A DNA stretch of 13,122 nt. It comes from CALMJB01 sp963977945 (lineage in GTDB: Bacteria; Actinomycetota; Actinomycetes; Nanopelagicales; Nanopelagicaceae). Made by a program: the position numbers and the translations under genes. A model generated the notes under the pieces. That model saw nothing but the letters and a program-made list of their open reading frames with translations. It made no database searches and had not been told where the DNA came from. The stretch is taken from assembly GCA_963977945.1 (NCBI GenBank), contig CAXBQO010000023.1, positions 1 to 13,122 of the forward strand, read 5' to 3'. How positions within the stretch are numbered: the first letter of the stretch is position 1; each line of letters opens with the position of its first letter. Of this stretch, positions 7,639-13,122 are shown one piece after another.

Positions 7639-8640
7639 TTACAAAGATTTACCGATGTAATTGATTAGGTCAACCAAACGATTTGAATAACCCCACTCAT
7701 TGTCATACCAACCGACAACTTTTACGGTTGATCCAATTGCTTTAGTTAATCCGGCATCAAAGATGCAAGAGCTTGGATCGGTGACAATATCTGCAGAAAC
7801 TATTGGATCTTCGGTGTAAGTCAGATAACCCTTTAAGGAACCTTCTGCTGCTTTTTTCATTGCTGCATTAATTTGTTCTGCGGAAACTTCTTTAGCAAGT
7901 TCTACCGTTAAATCGGTGGCAGAACCAGTTGGCACTGGCACGCGCATCGCAAAACCATCTAACTTACCTTTCAAATCCGGTAGCACTAACGAGATTGCTT
8001 TTGCTGCTCCGGTTGAGCTTGGAATGATTGAAAGCGCAGCTGCTCTGGCACGTCGCAAATCTTTGTGTGGAAAATCTAAAATCACTTGATCATTTGTATA
8101 AGCATGAATTGTGGTCATAAGTCCACGAACAATTTTGAATTCATCGTGCAGAACTTTTGCCATTGGCGCTAAGCAGTTTGTAGTGCAGGAAGCATTAGAA
8201 ATAATTTTGTGTTTTGCTGGGTCGTAATTTTTTTCGTTAACACCCATAACAATTGTGATGTCTTCATCGGTAGCAGGAGCTGAAATCACAACTTTCTTTG
8301 CGCCAGCTGAAATATGTTTGCCGGCATCAGATGCTTTAGTGAAAATTCCGGTGGATTCGACTACAACATCTGCACCCAATTTTCCCCAAGGAAGATTTGC
8401 TGGATCTTTTTCGGCGCTGACTGCAATTGTTTTACCGCCGACAGTTATCGAATTTTCAGTATGTGAAACTGGTAAATCTAATCTGCCCAGAATTGAGTCA
8501 TATTTAAGAAGGTGCGCCAGAGTAGAAGTAGCGGTTAAATCATTTACGCCAACTATTTCAAAGTTTGCTTTTCCAGAAAGTGCCGCTCTTAGGAAATTTC
8601 GGCCGATTCGGCCAAACCCGTTTACTCCAACTTTAATCAT
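7639..8640 (-). CDS. gap: Glyceraldehyde-3-phosphate dehydrogenase, type I, probably NAD-dependent
   Basis: A 333-residue GAPDH that oxidises glyceraldehyde 3-phosphate to 1,3-bisphosphoglycerate. The N-terminal Rossmann motif VNGFGRIGRNFLRA is followed by Asp34 (GVNDLT). SNASCTTNCLAP carries the catalytic Cys152, TTIHAYTNDQ carries His179, and DLRRARAAA and SSTGAAKAI follow. Asp34 together with the proline in ILDFPH, where NADP-using forms usually have serine, points to NAD and therefore to a glycolytic role; this is inferred from family knowledge. The end WYDNEWGYSNRLVDL is intact. AAGGG at 8646-8650 lies five bases before the ATG. The 79-base gap upstream holds a TATAAT box and an inverted repeat, so gap probably heads its own transcript with pgk, tpiA, secG and rbpA. 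Confidence 0.97.
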   Translation of the reverse strand: MIKVGVNGFGRIGRNFLRAALSGKANFEIVGVNDLTATSTLAHLLKYDSILGRLDLPVSHTENSITVGGKTIAVSAEKDPANLPWGKLGADVVVESTGIFTKASDAGKHISAGAKKVVISAPATDEDITIVMGVNEKNYDPAKHKIISNASCTTNCLAPMAKVLHDEFKIVRGLMTTIHAYTNDQVILDFPHKDLRRARAAALSIIPSSTGAAKAISLVLPDLKGKLDGFAMRVPVPTGSATDLTVELAKEVSAEQINAAMKKAAEGSLKGYLTYTEDPIVSADIVTDPSSCIFDAGLTKAIGSTVKVVGWYDNEWGYSNRLVDLINYIGKSL

Positions 8641-8667
8641 TTTGACCCTTAACTCTTACAGATTGAT

Positions 8668-8684
8668 GCGACCGACGTTGTCGC
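8668..8684 (-). promoter_or_regulatory. GC-rich inverted repeat in the gap leader (possible operator or hairpin)
   Basis: Perfect five-base arms GCGAC and GTCGC surround a seven-base centre, in an otherwise AT-rich intergenic region and right at the predicted transcription start of gap. It could be a repressor-binding site or a small 5' leader hairpin. With arms of only five bases, chance is possible; the function is inferred from position only. Confidence 0.35.
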
Positions 8685-8693
8685 GAGGTGCTA

Positions 8694-8723
8694 ATTATAC
8701 AGGGAAGAAAAGTGAGAACTTAA
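8694..8723 (-). promoter_or_regulatory. Candidate promoter of the gap-pgk-tpiA-secG-rbpA unit
   Basis: On the reverse strand a perfect TATAAT occupies 8699-8694, about 55 bases before the gap start codon. A weak -35 candidate, TTAAGT (8723-8718, three matches to TTGACA), lies 18 bases upstream and overlaps the whiA stop codon. The predicted transcript would start near 8686 and carry a leader of about 45 bases including the AAGGG ribosome-binding site. The -10 box is convincing by sequence and location; the -35 is not. Confidence 0.6.
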
Positions 8724-9697
8724 TTCAATAAATCTGGCGTAACACTTGCTTCAGTATCTGGAATACCTAAATCTCTGGCTCGTTTATCGGCCATTGCCAA
8801 TAATCTTCTAATGCGGCCAGCAATGGCATCTTTTGTCATTGGTGGAGATGCAAGAGAACCTAATTCCTCCAGACTTGCTTGCCCGTGTTCAATTCTTAAT
8901 TTTCCAGCTTGCACCAAATGATTTGGAATTTCATTTCCCAAAATCTCTAACGCTCTAGCAACTCGAGCTGATGCTGCAACCGCAGCCCTGGCAGATCTTC
9001 TTAAATTTGCATCATCAAAATTTGCTAATCGATTTGCAGTCGCTCTAACTTCACGACGCATTCTTCGCTCTTCCCAAGCAAGTACTGAATCGTGTGCGCC
9101 AATTTTTGTTAGTAGCGCACCAATTGCATCACCATCGCGAATAACAACTCGATCAACACTTCTAACTTCGCGCGCTTTGGCAGTGATTCCTAATCTTCTA
9201 GCGGCGCCAACTAACGCCAATGCTGCTTCTGGACCAGGACAAGAAATCTCTAAAGCTGATGAACGACCAGGTTCAGTCAATGAACCATGAGCTAAAAACG
9301 CACCGCGCCACGCAGATTCGGCATCACATAATGCTGCTGAAACAACTTGCGGCGGTAAACCCCGAACCGGGCGGTTATTTGCATCGATTAAACCGGTCTG
9401 TCTTGCTAAGGCTTCACCATCTGCAATAACTCGAACTACATACCTTGAACCTTTTCGCATTCCACTTGATGTGACTACAGAAAGTTCACTCTCATGACCA
9501 TAAATTTCGGAGATATCTTTACGAAGTCGCCTTGCAGTTTGAGCGGCATCAACTTCTACTTCAACCATAATTTTTCCGGCAACAACATGTAAACCGCCAG
9601 CGAATCTAAGCAATGCTGAAACTTCGGCTTTGCGACAACAAGGTTTAGTGATGGCAAGTCTGGCTAATTCATCTTTAACCGATTCAGTCATTGCCAT
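8720..9697 (-). CDS. whiA: Sporulation/cell-division regulator WhiA
   Basis: A 325-residue WhiA protein: a DNA-binding regulator with a degenerate LAGLIDADG homing-endonuclease-like core and a C-terminal helix-turn-helix. In Streptomyces it works with WhiB to control sporulation septation; homologues exist in non-sporulating Gram-positives, where the role is less clear. Visible are MTESVKDELARL at the start, LLRFAGGLHV (29-38), LIDANNRPVRGLP (103-115), RGAFLAHGSL (131-140, the degenerate LAGLIDADG region), and the C-terminal LEELGSLASPPMTKDAIAGR with following helix (276-305). GAAGGG at 9707-9712 lies nine bases before the ATG at 9697, favouring it over the ATG at 9691. The gene overlaps the yvcK 3' end by 14 bases and lies directly upstream of gap, as in other actinobacteria. 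Confidence 0.95.
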   Translation of the reverse strand: MAMTESVKDELARLAITKPCCRKAEVSALLRFAGGLHVVAGKIMVEVEVDAAQTARRLRKDISEIYGHESELSVVTSSGMRKGSRYVVRVIADGEALARQTGLIDANNRPVRGLPPQVVSAALCDAESAWRGAFLAHGSLTEPGRSSALEISCPGPEAALALVGAARRLGITAKAREVRSVDRVVIRDGDAIGALLTKIGAHDSVLAWEERRMRREVRATANRLANFDDANLRRSARAAVAASARVARALEILGNEIPNHLVQAGKLRIEHGQASLEELGSLASPPMTKDAIAGRIRRLLAMADKRARDLGIPDTEASVTPDLLN

Positions 9698-10640
9698 TTG
9701 TAATTACCCTTCTTAAAACCTGCGCTAACTTACCAATATCGTGATGGAATTCTGATGAATTACTTGCCAATTTTTCATCGATTAATTTGCCACCTTGCTG
9801 TGTGATTAACTTCTCAAGTTCGGCGTAATCTTGGGCTGAATTACTGAATTTACTTTTATCGACTACTGCATAATCAATTTTTAGTTTAGGTGCATGCGCT
9901 AAAACTAATTCCACATGCTCTTTTGGCGTGTATCTAGAATATTCATCACCATATTTGTGATCAGGTAAATTCAAAATCATTATCTTCTTAGCTTTACTTT
10001 GCACAATGGCAGCGCTTTGTTCATTTAACAGAAAATGCGGCATCACACTTGAAAGCCAAGAACCCGGACCAATAGTGATCCACTGCGCGGTAGAAATAGC
10101 TTCAAGTGCTTGCGGTGTTGCAGCGGGATTTTCTGGAATCAATTTCAAACTTTTCATTTTGCCAGTTGCTGCTGCCACTTCTACTTGTCCACGAATTTTT
10201 ACTACTTGGCTGCGATTTTGAAACTCAGCTTCAATATCAAGTGGTTGCAATGACATCGGCAAAACTTTTCCAACCACTTTTAACAAAGCAGCAACTCTTT
10301 CTACGCCTTTAACTGGATCATGATCTCGGTCCCAAAGTGCGGCTAACAATAAATTTCCGATTGCATGTCCATTCATTTCGCCATCGCTAGAAAATCGATA
10401 CTGCATAATCTCGGCCCAGTCCCGACCCCATTTATCATCGGCGCACAACGCGGCAAGTGCCATTCGTAAATCTCCCGGTGGCAGAGAATTAAATTCAGCG
10501 CGCAATCTGCCAGATGATCCGCCGTTATCTGCAACGGTTACAATTGCGGTTATTTCATTAGTTATTTGTCGCATTGCAGACAATGTTGCAGCTAAGCCAT
10601 GTCCGCCACCTAAACAAACAACTTTTACGTTTTCCGCCAT
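9684..10640 (-). CDS. yvcK: Gluconeogenesis factor YvcK/YbhK family (CofD-like)
   Basis: A 318-residue member of the YvcK family. These proteins bind UDP-sugars in Bacillus and mycobacteria and influence carbon flux and cell-wall synthesis; the exact role here is unknown. The fold resembles the CofD transferase of coenzyme F420 synthesis, but the rapZ-yvcK-whiA context identifies YvcK. Motifs are VVCLGGGHGLAATL (7-20), TVADNGGSSGRLR (35-47), LPPGDLRMALAAL (53-65), NGHAIGNLLLAAL (90-102) and ITIGPGSWLSSVMPHF (188-203). After ILNL, where most relatives carry a PGET-like motif, this protein reads PDHKYGDEYSRYTPKEH, a local variation. The start ATG at 10640 is eight bases after the rapZ stop, with no good ribosome-binding site; whiA overlaps its end. 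Confidence 0.92.
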   Translation of the reverse strand: MAENVKVVCLGGGHGLAATLSAMRQITNEITAIVTVADNGGSSGRLRAEFNSLPPGDLRMALAALCADDKWGRDWAEIMQYRFSSDGEMNGHAIGNLLLAALWDRDHDPVKGVERVAALLKVVGKVLPMSLQPLDIEAEFQNRSQVVKIRGQVEVAAATGKMKSLKLIPENPAATPQALEAISTAQWITIGPGSWLSSVMPHFLLNEQSAAIVQSKAKKIMILNLPDHKYGDEYSRYTPKEHVELVLAHAPKLKIDYAVVDKSKFSNSAQDYAELEKLITQQGGKLIDEKLASNSSEFHHDIGKLAQVLRRVITNGND

Positions 10641-10648
10641 TTTGTTGA

Positions 10649-11524
10649 TTAAATCTCTCTGCCTAAATCACGGTGAACTGCTTGAGCAACAATTGATTTT
10701 CCAGCCAATTTTTTCCCTTTGGTAACTCGATTAACTAATTCCTGCGCAATAGCAACTGATCTGTGTTTACCGCCAGTGCAACCAACTGCAAGGGTCAAGA
10801 ATTTTCTACCTTCAGCGATGAAGCCACTAGCCATGGTTTCAAAAAGATCTTGATACTTATCTAGAAAATCCTGAACATTTTCTGCGCCTAATACCTCTGC
10901 GCGAACTGGCGCATCTAATCCTGTAAGCGGTCGAAGTTCTGGTTTCCAGTGTGGATTGGCAATGAACCTGCAATCCATAACTAAATCGGCATCAACTGGC
11001 AAACCATATTTATAGCCGAAAGAAAGAATGTTGACTCGAAGATCTGCATTTTCGCCAGAGCGGAATATTTCAGAAATCTTTCGCTCTAGTTGATGAATGT
11101 TTAATGCCGAAGTATCAATAACTAAATCCGCGCCGGCTCTTATTTCACGTAATCGATCTCGCTCTTTGTTAATTCCATCAACAATTCGATCTGAACCTTG
11201 CAGCGGATGTGGGCGGCGAGTGGATTCAAATCTACGAACTAACGACTCATCAGAGGCGTCCACAAATAAGATTTTTCGACTTAAGCCACCTTCAACTAAT
11301 TCAGAAATAGACTTGTTCAAATCGTTGAAGAATTCACGTCCGCGAACATCGACCACTACCGCGACCGATTTAATAGTCGGAGAAACTAATTTAATTAAAT
11401 TGGTTAAGAGTGCCGGTGGCAGGTTATCTACGACATACCAACCAAGATCTTCCATCGCATGAGCGACAGTTGAGCGCCCTGCTCCACTCATACCGCTGAT
11501 TAAAACTAATTCGGTCTGATTCAC
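10649..11524 (-). CDS. rapZ: RNase adapter RapZ / nucleotide-binding YvcJ family
   Basis: A 291-residue P-loop protein. E. coli RapZ steers small RNAs of glucosamine-6-phosphate synthesis to RNase E, and Bacillus YvcJ is a nucleotide-binding protein; the actinobacterial role is not established by this sequence. The N-terminal Walker A is GMSGAGRST (11-19), followed by VVDNLPPALL (31-40), VVVDVRGREFF (57-67), and RRPHPLQG. The C-terminal domain has ILSFGYKYGLPVDADL, DCRFIANPHW, LTGLD and GCTGGKHRSV (248-257). The start is GTG at 11524; an in-frame stop 12 bases upstream (TAG, 11539-11537) excludes longer forms. The short frame ATG ACG GTG TGA overlaps this start. uvrC lies 82 bases upstream, while yvcK follows after eight bases. 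Confidence 0.94.
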   Translation of the reverse strand: MNQTELVLISGMSGAGRSTVAHAMEDLGWYVVDNLPPALLTNLIKLVSPTIKSVAVVVDVRGREFFNDLNKSISELVEGGLSRKILFVDASDESLVRRFESTRRPHPLQGSDRIVDGINKERDRLREIRAGADLVIDTSALNIHQLERKISEIFRSGENADLRVNILSFGYKYGLPVDADLVMDCRFIANPHWKPELRPLTGLDAPVRAEVLGAENVQDFLDKYQDLFETMASGFIAEGRKFLTLAVGCTGGKHRSVAIAQELVNRVTKGKKLAGKSIVAQAVHRDLGREI

Positions 11525-11606
11525 ACCGTCATCTTGCTATATCTGTCAAGCATCTAAATTTCTCAGGTAATTTCTCAGTAGAAATCTAGAGATATATAAC
11601 TTCACG
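11525..11606 (-). other. uvrC-rapZ intergenic region with AT-rich repeats
   Basis: This is the longest gene-free stretch in the window. It holds a 10-base direct repeat (AATTTCTCAG on the plus strand, 11557-11566 and 11569-11578), a perfect six-base hairpin overlapping the second copy (ATTTCT, loop CAGT, AGAAAT, 11570-11585), and a five-base hairpin across the uvrC stop (ATAAC, loop TTCAC, GTTAT, 11596-11610). There is no uridine-rich tail to make either a standard terminator. It may hold a rapZ promoter, but I cannot place convincing -10 and -35 boxes. Confidence 0.4.
11557..11578. repeat. 10-base tandem-like direct repeat upstream of rapZ
   Basis: AATTTCTCAG occurs twice, at 11557-11566 and 11569-11578, with a two-base spacer. 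The 12-base period is near one helical turn, a spacing seen in some regulator-binding sites. Low sequence complexity means chance cannot be excluded. Confidence 0.45.
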
Positions 11607-12875
11607 TTATTCACTAGAGATTACCGAAGCTATTTGTGCTGCTAATTTGTCACCAATTCCGGGAACTTTTGCAATCTCATTTTGATCACTTTTTCGTAGG
11701 GCAGCAACAGATCCAAAATGTTTTAGTAGTGCATCGCGACGAGATTGACCAAGACCTGGTATTTCATCTAAAAATGATTCCAGCATTGCTTTTCCACGTT
11801 TACTGCGGTGAAAGGTAATCGCAAAGCGATGCGCTTCATCGCGAATTCTTTGAAATAAATATAAGGCTTCTGATTTTCTTCCAAACATAACTGGTGCAGG
11901 ATTATTTGGTAGCCATACCTCTTCTAATCTTTTTGCCAAACCACAAAGTGCGATGTTAGAAATTCCAAGTTCAGATAATGCGGCTGCGGCAGCTGAAACC
12001 TGTCCTTTCCCGCCATCGACAATTATTAATTGTGGTGGGTATGCAAATTTTGGTTTGCTACCCCCTAATTCGTTGAATTCCTTTAGATCATTTTCTTGCT
12101 CTGATAGATAGCGTTTAAATCTGCGAGTAATAACCTGATGCATTGCGGCTGTGTCATCAATGCGATTATGCGCCGAAGCCTTTTGATCAATAATGAATCT
12201 TCGATAATCACTTTTTTTAGCCTGGCCATCTTCAAAAACCACCATTGAAGCGACCATGTTGGTTCCTTGAGTATTTGAAATATCAAAACATTCGATGCGA
12301 AGTGGCAACTCTGCCAGATTTAACTCTTGAGCAATTTCTGCCAAAGCCGCGCCACTGACCGCCGCATCGGCACTTCTTTTACTTAAAAATTGAATTAATG
12401 ATTGATGAGCATTGCGCTTAGCCATCTGGGTAAGGTCAAATTTCGCTCCCCGTTTTGGGTTTTCAATCTTTACACTTTTACCAAGTTTTTCACTTAAGAA
12501 CTCTTGTAAATCATCTTTGCCACTGACAGATTCATTAACGATTAAATCTGAAACTATCTCATGCTCTAAATAGTATTTACCGATAAAGGCTGATAACGAA
12601 TTATCCGCCGTGACATTAATTGAATCGGTTTGATCAACTATCCAACTTCTAGAACCAGTGATTCGACCAAAACGAACATTCATTACGTTGATTGCCGCGT
12701 GTGTAATCTCTTCATGAATTGCGATTACATCTAAATTAAAATCACTTGGCAGAGATCCAATGGTGGATTCAAAGGCGGTGTCTATCGCTTTTAATTGATC
12801 ACGTAATTTGGCAGCCAGTTCAAACTCTTGGTTGCTACTCGCTTTCTCCATTTCGCTGCGAATGCGATCGGTCAT
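11607..12875 (-). CDS. uvrC: UvrABC system protein C, missing its N-terminal GIY-YIG part
   Basis: The C-terminal 422 or so residues of UvrC, the nuclease that makes both incisions in nucleotide excision repair. Counting from the Met at 12875, the UVR motif NQEFELAAKLRDQL spans 15-28. The RNase H-like 5' endonuclease domain shows ECFDISNTQG with Asp198, IIVDGGKGQV with Asp287 and RDEAHRFA with His349. Two helix-hairpin-helix motifs, IPGLGQSRRDALLKHFG and VPGIGDKLAAQI, close the protein. UvrC is normally about 600-680 residues; the first 200 or so, including the GIY-YIG 3' nuclease, are not encoded here. The frame stays open to 13079, but residues upstream of about 12890 are alanine- and arginine-rich, come from GC-rich DNA and do not resemble UvrC. 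The Met at 12875 is used only as the edge of safe similarity, not as a proposed start. Confidence 0.9.
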   Translation of the reverse strand: MTDRIRSEMEKASSNQEFELAAKLRDQLKAIDTAFESTIGSLPSDFNLDVIAIHEEITHAAINVMNVRFGRITGSRSWIVDQTDSINVTADNSLSAFIGKYYLEHEIVSDLIVNESVSGKDDLQEFLSEKLGKSVKIENPKRGAKFDLTQMAKRNAHQSLIQFLSKRSADAAVSGAALAEIAQELNLAELPLRIECFDISNTQGTNMVASMVVFEDGQAKKSDYRRFIIDQKASAHNRIDDTAAMHQVITRRFKRYLSEQENDLKEFNELGGSKPKFAYPPQLIIVDGGKGQVSAAAAALSELGISNIALCGLAKRLEEVWLPNNPAPVMFGRKSEALYLFQRIRDEAHRFAITFHRSKRGKAMLESFLDEIPGLGQSRRDALLKHFGSVAALRKSDQNEIAKVPGIGDKLAAQIASVISSE

Positions 12876-12905
12876 GTCACGCAAGCGCGTGTCGGATACA
12901 GAAGA
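12870..12905. other. Composition and homology breakpoint (probable chimeric join)
   Basis: Left of here the minus strand encodes UvrC in low-GC DNA; right of here GC is about 65% and a different frame encodes a DUF1592-like fragment. The exact crossover cannot be fixed by eye. The seven bases GTATCCG occur twice on the reverse strand around 12894-12915, and the GCTGCA hexamer is tandemly repeated near 12921-12934. Such short repeats could have helped a misassembly or a recombination event. Confidence 0.75.
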
Positions 12906-13122
12906 CGCGGATACCGCAGCCGCTGCAGCTGCAGCCACTCGGTGGCAAAGTTGCGCACGGCCCGCCGCACGCGCGGATCGGCCAGCATGCGGTCGACCTG
13001 CGCGGCAAGCCCGGCTTCGTCGTCCAGGCCGCCCGATTCGGCCGCATCGAGCAATAGCTTGTCGGGTGGGCCATTCCACAGGAAAAATGAAAGCTTGGAA
13101 GCCAAGCTGACGCCATCGAGAC
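12872..13122 (-). CDS. Fragment of a DUF1592-type (planctomycete cytochrome-associated) protein, foreign to the flanking genome
   Basis: A reverse-strand frame open from the right edge to a TGA at 12874-12872. Its residues, LASKLSFFLWNGPPD, then LAAQVDRMLADPRVRRAV and NFATEWLQLQRL, match the pattern I know from DUF1592 domains (SRLSxFLWxxxPD, QVxRMLADPRA, NFAxxWLxLRxL). These occur in large, mostly uncharacterised proteins of Planctomycetota, Verrucomicrobiota, Acidobacteriota and some Proteobacteria. Both ends are incomplete: the 5' side runs off the window, and the 3' side meets UvrC sequence near 12875-12893, so the TGA is probably not the gene's own stop. GC is about 65% against about 40% next door. 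Similarity is judged by eye; the assignment of the lineage is open. Confidence 0.65.
   Translation of the reverse strand, partial: LDGVSLASKLSFFLWNGPPDKLLLDAAESGGLDDEAGLAAQVDRMLADPRVRRAVRNFATEWLQLQRLRYPRLLYPTRACVT

Noticed and set aside
8255..8731. 158-codon plus-strand frame opposite gap, and a similar 145-codon frame opposite pgi (4219-3782).
   Set aside because: Both lie wholly or mostly antisense to strongly conserved enzymes, have no recognisable motif, and look like frame shadows.
11544..11549. A perfect TTGACA (reverse strand) upstream of rapZ as a -35 box.
   Set aside because: A -10 box 17 bases on would fall on the rapZ start codon, and the sequence there (GTGTGA) does not resemble one.
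12873..12875. ATG as the true start of a naturally short UvrC.
   Set aside because: The position falls just before the UVR motif where normal UvrC has about 200 more residues, no ribosome-binding site precedes it, and the composition break is within about 20 bases.
12746..13110. Plus-strand and extra minus-strand frames across the GC-rich tail.
   Set aside because: Long open frames are expected by chance at this GC content. Only the 12872-13122 minus-strand frame shows recognisable family similarity, and the plus-strand frames cross the join.

Overview
The window looks like a compact, low-GC (about 40% by eye) actinobacterial chromosome segment. It carries two converging blocks of central-carbon genes and ends, at the right edge, in a short GC-rich stretch that does not seem to belong to the same genome. 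Actinobacterial origin is supported by an RbpA-type RNA polymerase-binding protein, by WhiA, and by the order uvrC-rapZ-yvcK-whiA-gap-pgk-tpiA-secG next to a tkt-tal-pgi block. Low GC, very short intergenic gaps and overlapping genes suggest a streamlined freshwater lineage such as Nanopelagicales (acI). That placement is inferred from style and gene order, not from a search.

Plus-strand block (1-5057): the 3' end of a heme A synthase gene (ctaA-like), then transketolase (tkt), transaldolase (tal) and glucose-6-phosphate isomerase (pgi), separated by 1 to 16 bases. Together they give the non-oxidative pentose phosphate pathway and its entry from glycolysis. The oxidative-branch genes zwf, opcA and pgl, often found here in actinobacteria, are absent from the window.

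Minus-strand block (5040-12875, read right to left): uvrC (5' part missing), rapZ, yvcK, whiA, gap, pgk, tpiA, secG, rbpA. The rapZ-yvcK-whiA trio is a conserved regulatory cluster. gap-pgk-tpiA form the triose part of glycolysis; secG and rbpA follow as short tail genes. A TATAAT box and a GC-rich inverted repeat upstream of gap suggest that the glycolytic genes have their own promoter. The blocks meet tail to tail, with pgi and rbpA sharing 18 bases at their 3' ends.

Right edge (about 12876-13122): GC rises to about 65% (145 of 222 bases in 12901-13122). The UvrC protein loses all similarity to its family just before its UVR domain, so the GIY-YIG nuclease half is missing. A different minus-strand frame encodes a recognisable fragment of a DUF1592-type protein from the planctomycete-style cytochrome families. 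I read this as a chimeric assembly join or contig-end artefact. A real recombination is possible but less likely.

I see no tRNA, rRNA, CRISPR array, insertion sequence or convincing intrinsic terminator. No gene-free stretch exceeds 300 bases. The two longest gaps (8641-8719 and 11525-11606) are described as features.
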